A DNA stretch of 64,000 bases. It comes from Venturia oleaginea. Lineage: Eukaryota; Ascomycota; Dothideomycetes; Venturiales; Venturiaceae. The DNA lies in NCBI GenBank assembly GCA_013176395.1, contig JABMLP010000025.1, forward strand, positions 248,001 through 312,000, read 5' to 3'. Shown piece by piece: positions 32,830 to 42,724 of this stretch (positions are counted from its first letter, which is position 1; every line of letters starts with the position of its first letter). The position numbers and the translations under genes were made by a program. The notes below the pieces were generated by a model. That model did no database searches. It was not told where the DNA came from and worked only from the letters and a program-made list of their open reading frames with translations.

Positions 32830-35800
32830 ATGCATACAACTGCTCGTCCATTTCTCACCAGAGCTGCCCGGTGGCAAGCTGTACGCCTCTTGCTCAATAC
32901 AAATGCAACACTGCAGGTAGTATGTCGCCCACAATGCTTCTCGACTTCAATTGCCTCGAGGGAACAGCTGCCGTCCCTCCGCTATACAGACCTATACTCC
33001 CAGGAAGAAGCCGACGGTCCCACCTTGAAAGATATTCTCCAGCTCTCACCCCTCAGTTCCTTTTGGGGTTCGAAATCGGACGCCTGGACACACAGACTTG
33101 AGCACTTCCTACCTGCAGACCTGCAAACCTCGCCTCTCAAACCTTGGCCAACAACAATACCCGAAGATGCAATCCGTGTGCGGAGAGCTTTGCTTCTCAC
33201 CTTAACTGCCGCTCAAAACATCGACCAGTTCGACCTGCTTGCTCACTTGGGGCTCAGTGAACAGCGTTGGGATGTGGTCGCGTGGGTCGTGAAAGAGGTG
33301 GCTAGGGGGCATAGACAATTCAGGACATTGGAAGACGATCTCAGATCAACAGGCATGCAATGGCCCACGCACGATGGAATGGCTGAGCTCACTAAAAAAC
33401 GGACTTTCCAAGAGCCAATATATGCTCCTACAACGAATTTATCTTCCAACTTGACGCGAAGCACACAATATGTGTCTGATCCTCGTGTCGTGGAGAAGAG
33501 ACTGCAGCATACTGGCCTGGGACAGATATGGCGGTCTATGGGCGGGCTGATTTTGGAAGCATCTTCAAGACCTGCTGAGGAATCACGCCGAATCATATCC
33601 CAAGTTTTGACCATGATGGCTCACCTGCACCACGGCGATATTGTGCCTGCTGGTGTCTACAAGCATATACCAGATGAGTCATATATGCTTCAGCAACCTC
33701 CAGTACTGCACATGTTTTCGTCGAGGATAATGACCGCATTGTCCGAAGCTGCCTGGAACGCCCACCAAAAATCAGCTTCTGCGGCTTTCGGGGACGAAGA
33801 ACAAGATCAACCACCGTTGTTTGGCTCACAGCTTCTTGGTACTCGATACAACTCGCAGGTGGAAGCCTTGAGCCCCGAAATTTGGCTTGAGCTTGTTCTG
33901 TGGTCATGTTTACATGGAGGATGGATTGAAGATGGATTGGCTGTGCTCAAAATGATGCAAGAGCAGACAGGAGTCAATGAATGGTCTCTTGTCTGCTGGA
34001 GTCAAGCCCTGCAGACATCTCGTTTAGACACCCGATCAAGTGATACATTTACTTGGAAGGACCTAATGGATGTATTGGAAGGAGCTGGTCCGCAGACTCA
34101 CCAAAATACCAACAACCATTCAAGCATTGCGCGAACTATCAGTAGCGAGTCTGTGGCTGCATACGTTGATGCTCTCACAATCGACATCTACACAGGCGTG
34201 GGAGAACGCGGAATCTCCGCTAGTGACGTCGTTTCTCATCTCAAACGTCTCAAAGGCCTTCTTGACAAGCAGAAGCTTGGACTAGGCAATGTCACATGGG
34301 AGGCCATCGTACAGCGACTGGCTGAGTCCGATGGCATTCTCATCGAGCGCGATCCAACTTTGATGCTGGAGCTCCTGGAATTGGTGCAGCCTTATGGAGT
34401 TGAGACAGAAACAAATGCCTTATTTGCGACCAACCAGAGTACTGCTCCTCCCTACTTTTTCGAGACGTCCGCTTCGACCCTTGGTCTATTTCACAGGATC
34501 CTCCAAGCTCACATAGGCCTTGGAGGTGTCGAAGGGACATTGTCAGCCCTACGCGCGTTGCAAGAATACACCGACCAAAACCAAAAACGATCTATTGAGC
34601 ATTTCTTTCAAGAGCTGAAGGAGAAACGCAGTATTGACACTTCATCTCACGAAGCTGGTTTCTTTTCTGTCGACTATCCAGCATTCTTTCCTCAAATCCC
34701 AGTCGATGTGCTGGGCAGTATGATGGACCTTTTCACAGAAGCAGGCATTTCCACTTCTGCCATTCAACTGCTCCAGTCGAATGACCCAAGTGGACCAATC
34801 ATACCTGAAAGTTTTCATCACGAACCAGCCCTAGCTCCCGCTCTGGTCCGTTACGCCACGGCCGCCAACAACAAATCTATGCTTGAAAAGGTCGTCAGTG
34901 CTCAGAGCTTCCTGGCCAAGAATCGTAGAGCAGCAATACCGCACCCCGTTTTCACCGCGCTGCTCGCCAGTCAGATTAAGCGCCATCGATGGGACTCGGT
35001 GCACTCGGTGCTGCTCGCACCTACCAAAGGTGCTGTTAAAGCACTTGCTTATACCAATCGGCATCCCAGTCTCGCTTGCTATCTTGCCAGCGAATTACTG
35101 CGCATCCACGGACAGTCAAAATCTCGACCACTAGAAGATAGCGTCGACCAGGATGCTTCAACTGGTTCCTCCGATCTGTCTCGAGCGTCCGAGATTTTCA
35201 GAACATTGCTCACAGAGGGCTACGGCAGGATCGACACCCGAATTGAACTGCTGAAAGAAGGCAGTCCAGAGATAGTCAATTCTTGGGCAATGCTCCATTC
35301 GACATTAGGCGTTCTTGCAAGCGTCAATCCAGACTGGGCTTCTTTCTGCTCACCGCTACTCCCGAGAAGAGGCAATCAACCCTTGACCCTCGACACTTCG
35401 CACTTCAACATCCTTTTACAAGGTGCGGTTGATGGTTATGGAGTGCCAAAGGGCCGGGTGCTTTGCCGAAAGTGGTGTGTGAGCGTGCCATACCTTCCCG
35501 CTCAGTATAGACGTCCTGGTGGCGTGGAGAAAATGTTACCTGTTCGGCCAAGTAGTGTTATAGACTCCTTTTCTAAAGAACGGGACGTCCAAGTGACGAT
35601 ACCGCGGGTATCAGATAACGTCCTGAGATTCTATGGCAGAATCATGCCGAACCTCACTACCGTCCGAATCATTTTGCGACGCATATTGGAGGATGAGGCG
35701 AAGGGACTGTTTCCAATACCCGGAATGTTGGAATGGGTTGTTAGCATATTGAATGGGCTTGGGTACCATGGCAAGCAGGCGGAAAAGGAAATCTCACGGA

Positions 35801-35850
35801 TTAGGGAGGGTGTTGAGTGGAGGTTGGAACTGGCTGAAAGTGAGCTGTAG
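32830..35850 (+). CDS. Large probable mitochondrial protein, PPR-like helical, unknown function
   Basis: Single-exon frame of 1006 residues. The first 43 residues contain Arg, Ser, Thr and hydrophobic residues but no Asp or Glu (MHTTARPFLTRAARWQAVRL), a good mitochondrial presequence. The remainder is predicted to be mostly helical, with repeated two-helix units of about 35 residues suggestive of degenerate PPR or TPR repeats (for example DQFDLLAHLGLSEQRWDVVAWVVKEV and later WDSVHSVLLAP segments). I do not recognise a named orthologue. A role in mitochondrial RNA metabolism or translation is an inference from targeting plus repeat style. There is no frameshift or stop over 3 kb, which argues for a conserved gene. 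Confidence 0.8.
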   Translation: MHTTARPFLTRAARWQAVRLLLNTNATLQVVCRPQCFSTSIASREQLPSLRYTDLYSQEEADGPTLKDILQLSPLSSFWGSKSDAWTHRLEHFLPADLQTSPLKPWPTTIPEDAIRVRRALLLTLTAAQNIDQFDLLAHLGLSEQRWDVVAWVVKEVARGHRQFRTLEDDLRSTGMQWPTHDGMAELTKKRTFQEPIYAPTTNLSSNLTRSTQYVSDPRVVEKRLQHTGLGQIWRSMGGLILEASSRPAEESRRIISQVLTMMAHLHHGDIVPAGVYKHIPDESYMLQQPPVLHMFSSRIMTALSEAAWNAHQKSASAAFGDEEQDQPPLFGSQLLGTRYNSQVEALSPEIWLELVLWSCLHGGWIEDGLAVLKMMQEQTGVNEWSLVCWSQALQTSRLDTRSSDTFTWKDLMDVLEGAGPQTHQNTNNHSSIARTISSESVAAYVDALTIDIYTGVGERGISASDVVSHLKRLKGLLDKQKLGLGNVTWEAIVQRLAESDGILIERDPTLMLELLELVQPYGVETETNALFATNQSTAPPYFFETSASTLGLFHRILQAHIGLGGVEGTLSALRALQEYTDQNQKRSIEHFFQELKEKRSIDTSSHEAGFFSVDYPAFFPQIPVDVLGSMMDLFTEAGISTSAIQLLQSNDPSGPIIPESFHHEPALAPALVRYATAANNKSMLEKVVSAQSFLAKNRRAAIPHPVFTALLASQIKRHRWDSVHSVLLAPTKGAVKALAYTNRHPSLACYLASELLRIHGQSKSRPLEDSVDQDASTGSSDLSRASEIFRTLLTEGYGRIDTRIELLKEGSPEIVNSWAMLHSTLGVLASVNPDWASFCSPLLPRRGNQPLTLDTSHFNILLQGAVDGYGVPKGRVLCRKWCVSVPYLPAQYRRPGGVEKMLPVRPSSVIDSFSKERDVQVTIPRVSDNVLRFYGRIMPNLTTVRIILRRILEDEAKGLFPIPGMLEWVVSILNGLGYHGKQAEKEISRIREGVEWRLELAESEL

Positions 35851-36649
35851 ATATGTTTGACTAGTGTACTTTATCTGTTGATAGACCATGACGAAATGGC
35901 GAGTTCGCTAGATAGCACTACTTATTCAACTCTTTCCAACGTCTTCAATGGGTTCTCAATTCTTCCTCGTGCGCGGAGCTAGTGTTTTACGACCGAGCTA
36001 CGAGACATAGTTTAATTGCATCGATAGATCTACAGCGAGCATGGTCGGTCCCGCTGTGCATTATAGGTCCCAGTCGCCGTTGTCTTTTCTTCTACAGGTG
36101 TTGCTCGCGAAAATATTAGCATTATTGATGAGAGAGTAGATTCGCGAGTTCTCCAACAAGAATATACTTCCAATAATCAAGTATGAGCCCTTCTGTGGAG
36201 TGAATTGTTTTGCGTGGTATGAAATATTGTTGGATTGTGGCATGGAGCAAAAACACGGGAAAGGATATCTCGAAAGATAGATTTGGTAATACCTTCAAGG
36301 ATTACTTACCCAATTACGTCTTATGTCGATTGGGACCTTGGATATGTTTGCAGTGATTCGCCGAAGAAATGGAGGAATAGTGCGCATAGAATCTTTTCCG
36401 ATATCCCTGTGTTTGAATATAGTAAGTAAGATTATATACTTCCGAATACGACCTCGCCGGGTAACAATAAGAAGCTTAACCGTATTCAAGGATATAAGGT
36501 ACGTTTGCTAGAAACGAAAGAGCTCGGTATTCAGGCTTACTTTCCGATTTCCAGACCATTCCATTTGAAGAGAAGTGTTATAAAAAAGCTACCTTATTCG
36601 TTTCATCCCTTGAGGCCCCCTTAGAAATACTCTAGAATCTATATTGATA
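35851..36649. other. Intergenic, AT-rich, left flank of transposon
   Basis: About 800 bp with lower GC than the neighbouring genes and many short broken frames. It ends at the TA target site of the element. No gene was supported. Confidence 0.45.
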
Positions 36650-36688
36650 ACGTATTCCACCACCGAGCCGGCCACTTTTCCTTGGCAC
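36650..36688 (+). repeat. Left terminal inverted repeat
   Basis: 39 bp, identical to the reverse complement of 38190-38228. The first mismatch is at position 40. Confidence 0.95.
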
Positions 36689-36712
36689 AGCCCTTATCCT
36701 CTTCAACACGCA

Positions 36713-38228
36713 ATGTCTCAACAACGCAACGCGATAGCCGTTCAAGAAGAAGGCAGAATTGATCTCGCTCTTCAGGCCTATACCTCTGGCCAATTTCAAA
36801 GCCTACGGCGCGCTGCAGCAGCCTTCAACATCAAACACCAAAGGCTCTCTGATTGGCTCTGCGGAATTACCTCTCCATCTCAAATTCGCCCAAACATCCA
36901 TAAGCTCACTGCAACAGAAGAGCAAACGCTTGTCCAATATATCCTCGACCTCGATTTGCGAGGATTTGCGCCCCGGCTGTGTGAGGTGGCAGATATGGCG
37001 GATAAACTGCTGGGTGTACGTGGTGGAGAGCCAGTAGGGAAAAACTGGGCTGAGAGGTTCGTAACGCGCTCAGATGAGCTCAAGATGGCCTTCAATCGAG
37101 CTAAGGATAGGCAGAGGATACTACAGGAAGACCCAGAGATTATCGGCGCGTGGTTCAAGCTCGTTGCAGATACTAAAGCCGAGGCAGATATACCACGGAA
37201 TTGGAAGCTCTCGGTCTCTGAGAACGGCTGGACAAACCATGCGCTTGGTCTTAAGTGGTTGAAGCACTTTGACGCGCATGCAAAGGCGCGTCAAGTAGGG
37301 GGGTATAGGCTGCTCATCTTGGACGGCCATGAGAGCCATCTCAACCAGGATTTCAAGAACTACTGCCTCGAACATAAGATCCTAACGCTCTGTATGCCAC
37401 CTCATTCATCGCATATCCTCCAGCGGCTTGATGTGGTCTGCTTCTCGCCGTTGAAGTGCAAGTACTCTCAACGAGTTCGAGACTTGGCACGCCGACGCGT
37501 CTACCATATCAACAAAGAAGGCTTCCTCCCGGCCTTCAAAGACGCGTTTTCGACGTGCTTACAGAAGAGAACTGTCGAAAGGCTTTTGAGATGGTAGGGC
37601 TAGTCCCTATTAACGCGGAGGTGGTATTGGATCGCCTTGAAGTACGGCTACGTACCCCACCAGCACCCCCACCGCAGGAGACGCCGTGGCAGTCGAAGGC
37701 TCCAAGTAATACTCAAGAATTTGGATCTCAATCAAAGCTTGTACGCGAATCTTTCACTCGGTCACCAGTTACTGCGCAGACTGGCTTCTCTCAGCTTGTC
37801 AAGGGCGCTGAATTGATGCTGCACCAGAATGCTCTACTTATTGCACGAAACCACGAGCTTGAAGAGCAATTGGCAGTAATGACGAAGCGAAAATCGCGCA
37901 AAAGAAAGTGGATCCAGCAAGGTGGTACTATAGAGTACGGGACTGCAGCAGCGCAGGTAGCTGCTGAGGCGTCTGTAGCGCCTCAGAAATCAAAGAAGGC
38001 TCGTGGTAGTGGTGATCAAGAAACAGCCCGGCCAGCTTTACGGCGCTGTGGGAACTGCGGCGCGACTGGGCACAATGCGCGAACGTGTAAAAAGAATATT
38101 GAGATATCTTCTGAATCAGATAGCAGACGACAGACTTGGAATCTATTGTTGATAGCGATAAAATTGAAGAGGCGTAATATGAGTTGGTCGTGCCAAGGAA
38201 AAGTGGCCGGCTCGGTGGTGGAATACGT
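36713..38228 (+). pseudogene. Defective Fot1/pogo transposase
   Basis: ATG 36713 (MSQQRNAIAVQEEG) opens a helix-turn-helix of the psq type (IDLALQAYTSGQFQSLRRAAAAF), then a CENP-B-type HTH (LTATEEQTLVQYILDLDLRGFAP). After VADTKAEAD (about 37190) the sequence jumps to IPRNWKLSVSENGWTNHALG. The region that normally carries the first catalytic Asp (DETG) is absent. The second Asp (LILDGHESH) and third Asp (LDVVCFSPLK) remain. A one-base loss in the T run at 37547-37550 shifts the frame, so the second half (FDVLTEENCRKAFE onward) is read in another frame. That part ends with a CCHC zinc knuckle (CGNCGATGHNARTC) and runs through the right repeat without its own stop. It cannot be active. Confidence 0.9.
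38190..38228 (-). repeat. Right terminal inverted repeat
   Basis: 39 bp, perfect inverted copy of the left end, followed by the TA duplication. Confidence 0.95.
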
Positions 38229-39571
38229 TAAAGATAAGTCTGCAACAGCAATTAGTTCTCGACCGAGAAATAATGAAATATGACAAAGACATACAGCAGC
38301 GGGGATTCGCTGGTGGTCACCCACCCAACTACTAATCCGCCGATATCAAGCTTATCTGTGAGTGAGCGAACGGGGACTCGAGTTCTCTTGATTCTGTGGC
38401 CGTATGTGAAAGTTGATATTTTTAGTTGTGTATATAATGGAGCAGGGGACACCGAGATAGTATCTGGAGAGGAAACCCAGCCTCGCCCGTCACCTGGCTG
38501 GGTGATTACGGAAACATAGTGAAGGATTAGTCGTTGTGCCGATAACTGTGTTGCCAATTGGAAGCGTAAATGCGGCGCACCCTAACCAATTAATGCGAGG
38601 ATGTTGTAGCCCCATGGCATCAATCAGTATCGATCATCGACGAATCCTTCTTTCTCTCTCTTTCCCTCCTTGCTCGCTCTTGGCTCTCTTATCTACTCCT
38701 AGGCTATAAGATGGTATTGGACAAAGCGATCGGTATGGACGAAACTGTCTATTCTATTCTTTATGGCGGCCAGAACGGCATCTGGAAAATGGCCTTCACC
38801 AAATTTACATCCTCTTCCACAAGAACGGGTCAAGCAGGGTTCGACCATCACCCCTCCCTCAAGCTATATAAGACAGTTAGCTAATCACTGCAAAGATCAG
38901 CGCTGGCGAGGAATTCGATTGGCCACTTATTGTCGATATCGCGTGGAAAATCCAAGCCGCTGCACCTCAGGATCAAGACCGAATATACAATGATACCCAT
39001 GGCGTTCGTCTGTCAAGCCAATTCACCGTCGAAATGACCCTCACCAGACATCTCATGCCGGACAGTCTGCTGTCCCTAACCCAAGTTTTTCAATATCAGA
39101 CTTGAGGAAGGCCACTTTCCACTTCCCGAAGATCTCGCCCTAGATAGATTCAGCCGCAAAAGGCCTTATATAAGACGGTTAGTCTTTGAGAAGTCACCTT
39201 ATCCACCAAAGTCTGAGTGGAGGGCGTCTAGAGCTTGTAGTTGGAGGAATTGTGCTACTGGGATCAAACACCTTTTGTCGATTTTTACGAAAATTGGGAA
39301 GAGTACAGTGCTAGACTTTCGAGAAGTATTGGGCTTGAAGACGAGAGAATCGAGGAGTTCATAAAGGATGTTGTTAGGCGGTGAGGATGGTTATAGAAAG
39401 GGCATCGATCGATTCTGCAATATCGCTGGTTGAGCAAACGTCGAGGTATCTCAATGCCTAGACCTGCACTAACAGATCTCTTTACTGGTCGCACTACGAT
39501 AAGCAAATGCCGCCAAACGCAAGTTGAACGATGGCGCTCGCAAAATCTCGATTGCCTAATCAAAATCATCA
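38229..39571. other. Eroded sequence with coding-like fragments
   Basis: About 1.34 kb right of the transposon. Coding-like stretches occur in different frames on the plus strand: about 38762-38884, about 38894-39100 (containing FDWPLIVDIAWKIQAAA) and about 39100-39362 (starting LEEGHFPLPEDLALDRFSRK). A 16-bp string TATATAAGACRGTTAG recurs at 38865 and 39168. These may be remnants of one decayed gene or duplicated fragments. I cannot name a family. Confidence 0.35.
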
Positions 39572-40753
39572 TCAAGTCTTTCCGAACACGAATATGCCTT
39601 TTCCACTTCTGAATCCTTCGAGCGTCCCCTGAACTGCTTCAATCAAAGTATCGCCCTTGGTATCCCAATCCCAGGTCAATTCTTGGAAAGGTGTGTCCTT
39701 GAATTTGCTTTCGCGATATAGGTCCAAGACGTGCTCGACTGTTTTCTTCTTCTCCTCTGGATGGCTGTCGCTCCACTTGCTGACCCAGAAGCCGTCAAAA
39801 TGTATATTCTTGAAAATGAGCAGACCCGTGGGCAGTGCCACAGGCTGTTTGCTCATTGCTCCATAAGTAACTAGATGTGCTTCCGCGCTGAGGATCTTGG
39901 CCATGGCTGTGACAGGTTTACCTCCCACGCAGTTCAAGCCAAGCTTGATCTTTTCACGGCCCTTGTTTGTCCATTCTGCGACTTGGTCCTTGATGGCTTT
40001 GGATTGTAGTTCGGTATCCGTGATAACCACATCGGCACCGAGTGATTTGAGATCTGCTTTCAACTCTTCCAGGCCCTCGGACCTATCTCTCACCACGTTG
40101 ATGCTTTTATATCCCCACAGCCTGCCAAGTTGTATTGCTGCTCGGCCCACTCCCGAGTTTGCGCCATTTTGTATGAACCAGTCTCCCTCTTTCAGCTCAG
40201 AAAAGTCCTTGAGCATCCTGTACGCAGTGCACGGATTGACTGATACTGTTCCGGCTTGGACAGCTGTGATCCCTTCCCTGTTCTCGATCTTGAGTAGTCC
40301 CTCCTCTATACATTGGGCATGAGTCCTCCATGTGCCGAAACCCGGTGACTTTTGAATAACCCAGTCTCCTTTCTTGAAGCCCTTGACCTTTTCTCCAGCT
40401 GCAATGACCTCAGCCACGCCCTCATTGCCTCCGACGGCGATGGGTTCGGATGTCGAGAGGCTCATTGTGAACGTGGGCTTTGAGGGGTATAGGCCTTGCA
40501 ACTGGTTTATGTCGGCAGGATTTATCGGCGAGGCGAGGAAGCGTAGTGTGAGAAGGTTGGAATGCGCTGGGGAAATGGAATGGGTATGGAGAGACAGGAT
40601 GTCTTTGGGTTCGCCATAGTCTTTGAACGTCAGAGCCTTCGCCTGCTCGTAGCCGTAGGCAGAAATCCATCGCCTTGGCTGTTGTGATATAGATGAAGTA
40701 GGCGATAGCCGTGACGGTCGTAGGAACGATCTGGAGCTCAATCTACAAGCCAT
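39572..40753 (-). CDS. etr1: Mitochondrial 2-enoyl thioester reductase (Etr1/MECR)
   Basis: NADPH-dependent trans-2-enoyl reductase of mitochondrial type II fatty acid synthesis, needed for lipoic acid and respiratory competence. Single exon, 393 residues from ATG 40753. The N-terminus MACRLSSRSFLRPSRLSP is a mitochondrial presequence without acidic residues. It is a medium-chain dehydrogenase fold without catalytic zinc. INPADINQLQGLYPSKP contains the Tyr that is catalytic in Candida Etr1p. The nucleotide-binding loop is in IQNGANSGVGRAAIQLGRLWG. VNPCTAYRML, and KNIHFDGFWVSKW near the end, are also family blocks. An upstream extension to 40822 is possible but is not needed for targeting. Confidence 0.95.
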   Translation of the reverse strand: MACRLSSRSFLRPSRLSPTSSISQQPRRWISAYGYEQAKALTFKDYGEPKDILSLHTHSISPAHSNLLTLRFLASPINPADINQLQGLYPSKPTFTMSLSTSEPIAVGGNEGVAEVIAAGEKVKGFKKGDWVIQKSPGFGTWRTHAQCIEEGLLKIENREGITAVQAGTVSVNPCTAYRMLKDFSELKEGDWFIQNGANSGVGRAAIQLGRLWGYKSINVVRDRSEGLEELKADLKSLGADVVITDTELQSKAIKDQVAEWTNKGREKIKLGLNCVGGKPVTAMAKILSAEAHLVTYGAMSKQPVALPTGLLIFKNIHFDGFWVSKWSDSHPEEKKKTVEHVLDLYRESKFKDTPFQELTWDWDTKGDTLIEAVQGTLEGFRSGKGIFVFGKT

Positions 40754-41100
40754 GGTTGAGGGTGTAGGACTGCATGCGGCAGTACAAAGCACTGGCAGGA
40801 TCAAAAAAGTATTTTTTCTCAATCTGTGGACTTGAAATAATCTTGTGATGTTGAAAAATCTTGCGAGCTTAACTGATGCTGTTGTTGTTGTTGTTGTTGT
40901 TGTTGTGACGTGAGGCTTGTACAGCTTCGACGTTTTCCTCCTTCGATCTTCCTACACCTACACCATCTTCTTGGTCACATCTTAATCATTGGAAGACGTG
41001 TATGTGTGGCAGATAAGAGCATGGAAATCGGGTCAGATCCGCTCTTCGCGATCCCGGAATTGACCAAGGCTACAATGGCCATGCTCACCCGTCGACCATG
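40754..41100. other. Upstream region of ETR1
   Basis: 347 bp holding the ETR1 promoter, with a GTT microsatellite at 40881-40906. Confidence 0.5.
40881..40906. repeat. (GTT)n microsatellite
   Basis: Eight GTT units plus a partial unit, directly upstream of ETR1 on the template side. Confidence 0.95.
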
Positions 41101-41430
41101 CCCCCTTCCCATGGTTCTGCTCTTTGACAGGGAAAGTCTATTTAGACTTACGGCGAACTCTGTCTTGATAAAAAGACGAAATGTGCGTCTATAGTTCTGT
41201 TTTCTCACTGGTAAAAGTCTATTTAGCCCCCTTCCCACGGTTCTGCTCTTTGACAGTCAACGTCTATTAGCCTTACGGCGAAATCTGTCTTGATAAAAAG
41301 ACGAAGTGAGAGTCTCTATTTCTATTTTTTCACTGGTAAAAGTCTCTTTAGCCCCCTTCCCATGGTTCTGCTGTTTGACGGGCAATGTCTATTTAGCCCC
41401 CTTCCCATGGTTCTGCTCTTTGATAGGCAA
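41101..41430. repeat. Tandem repeat with about 126-bp unit
   Basis: Units start with CCCCCTTCCCATGGTTCTGC at 41101, 41227, 41352 and 41397. The first two are nearly full (126 and 125 bp) and share internal strings such as TTGATAAAAAGACGAA and CACTGGTAAAAGTCT. The third is only 45 bp and the fourth a partial copy of about 34 bp. Copies differ by point changes and short indels, so the array has diverged since duplication. No coding frame spans it. Confidence 0.92.
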
Positions 41431-41499
41431 CATCAGAGCGAATGCAAAATATGAAAACTAGTCTCACCTCGCAGTTTCTTTTCTGCAAGTCTTTTCACG

Positions 41500-42282
41500 C
41501 GACTTTATCATCAAAACGTTGCATTTCACCTTTTTGACAAGAGACTGGAGCCACTCAATCACGGCGGGGTCTACGAGGAATTGGTGCGGCACCAAGGATG
41601 TTGGGATACCTGGCCTAACGAGTTCACGAAGGTTCATGATCCAAACCGCCAGGCTCGTTCCCGAAAACCACGAAACCTATACAGCGGACCCATACGACTA
41701 CACGAATTCAAGGCAATGCTAGCCAATCCAAGAGGAGACACTCGAGGAGAGCGCACCTACTGAGGCCAAGCCAAACTTACAAAATCACTGAAGGAGCAAG
41801 TAATACAGGCTTTATACCAACATGTACACGGTATACCAGGCGACGGGAAATTATCAACCATACAAGGATTAATGGATGAATGGTGTCTGGAACAGCAAGA
41901 GCTAGATGGATTCATCCACTTTGATTACAATCAAATACGGCAAATTGACCAGGAGATTGTGGTTCGGCATGTTTTGTGGAGATTTCTGTGTCCGAAGTGG
42001 GCGGTAGAAGGAGCATTAGATGCGAGTGGGATGATTTCCCCGATGCCGAGGGGATATCGCCTCTCAACCTATTTGGAATTAACGAGTTCGAAGATCGTTT
42101 ATATCACGGGATTCCTCGGCGGGGTTTGGAGCTGCAGAAATCCTACTCATGTACTATTAGAACTCAGACGATTTCGTTGTTGGAAAGCGCGCGGAGGATA
42201 CAAGCCTGTCGTTAACACTATATCAATGCTTGGTTACGAAGCCAAGATAGGCGTGAGGAAAGGTAGTCAACCTCCTAGCTAG
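41500..42282 (+). pseudogene. Possible decayed gene of unknown family
   Basis: A plus-strand frame open from about 41525 reads FDKRLEPLNHGGVYEELV and continues, broken by TGA at about 41762, into KSLKEQVIQALYQHVHG. It then enters a 136-codon frame from ATG 41872 (MDEWCLEQQELDGFIHFDYN) that ends at 42282. A second frame starting near 42030 (DDFPDAEGISPLNLFGINEF) also looks protein-like, which suggests a frameshift there. I do not recognise the family. Composition looks coding, but no complete reading frame survives. Confidence 0.35.
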
Positions 42283-42724
42283 GATATAAGAAATGAGAAG
42301 GCTTGTTTTCAATCGTTCACAGGATATATTCGGCTAGACTGGTGATATCAAGTCATCTACGTGCAAACATGAACATGGAACATAATACAACTTTTATAGG
42401 TAGTACCGATGATTAAAAGGCGCAATTCGACTTCCCTATTTGAACAGGTGCCGGTTCCAATGCATCTTGGTACAAATATCAGATGTCTTTTCCAACCCTC
42501 TCTCCCTCCTCCCATTCTTGGGGTTATTATGGTTGGAGATGATCAATACGCGAAATATCTGCTTCATTCATATTTGCTTCATGCGCATACATGTACGCAC
42601 AGAGCATAAAAGTGGTATAAACGTTCTTCTAGCCATGCACTTTCCCAATTCCTTCTCCGTCCAAGATCTCATATCATAACACATCATACACAGCGCCTTT
42701 CTTCCGCCCGCCGCTCAAATGAAA
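42283..42724. other. Intergenic space
   Basis: 442 bp at the 3' side of the ATR gene. No feature was recognised. Confidence 0.45.

Larger units (their letters stand above)
36650..38228 (+). mobile_element. Internally deleted Fot1/pogo-type DNA transposon
   Basis: The element is bounded by perfect 39-bp terminal inverted repeats (36650-36688 and 38190-38228, outer end ACGTATTCCACCACCGAGCC) and flanked on both sides by TA (36648-36649 and 38229-38230), the Tc1/mariner target duplication. It is 1579 bp long. It encodes one broken transposase on the plus strand. Full-length Fot1-like elements are around 2 kb, and the missing part corresponds to the middle of the catalytic domain. Perfect repeats and an intact TA duplication suggest a fairly recent insertion or maintenance by mobilisation in trans. 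Confidence 0.93.

Noticed and set aside
41101..41430. CRISPR-like array
   Set aside because: The units are directly joined, about 126 bp long and diverged, without alternating constant repeats and spacers; the host is a eukaryote.
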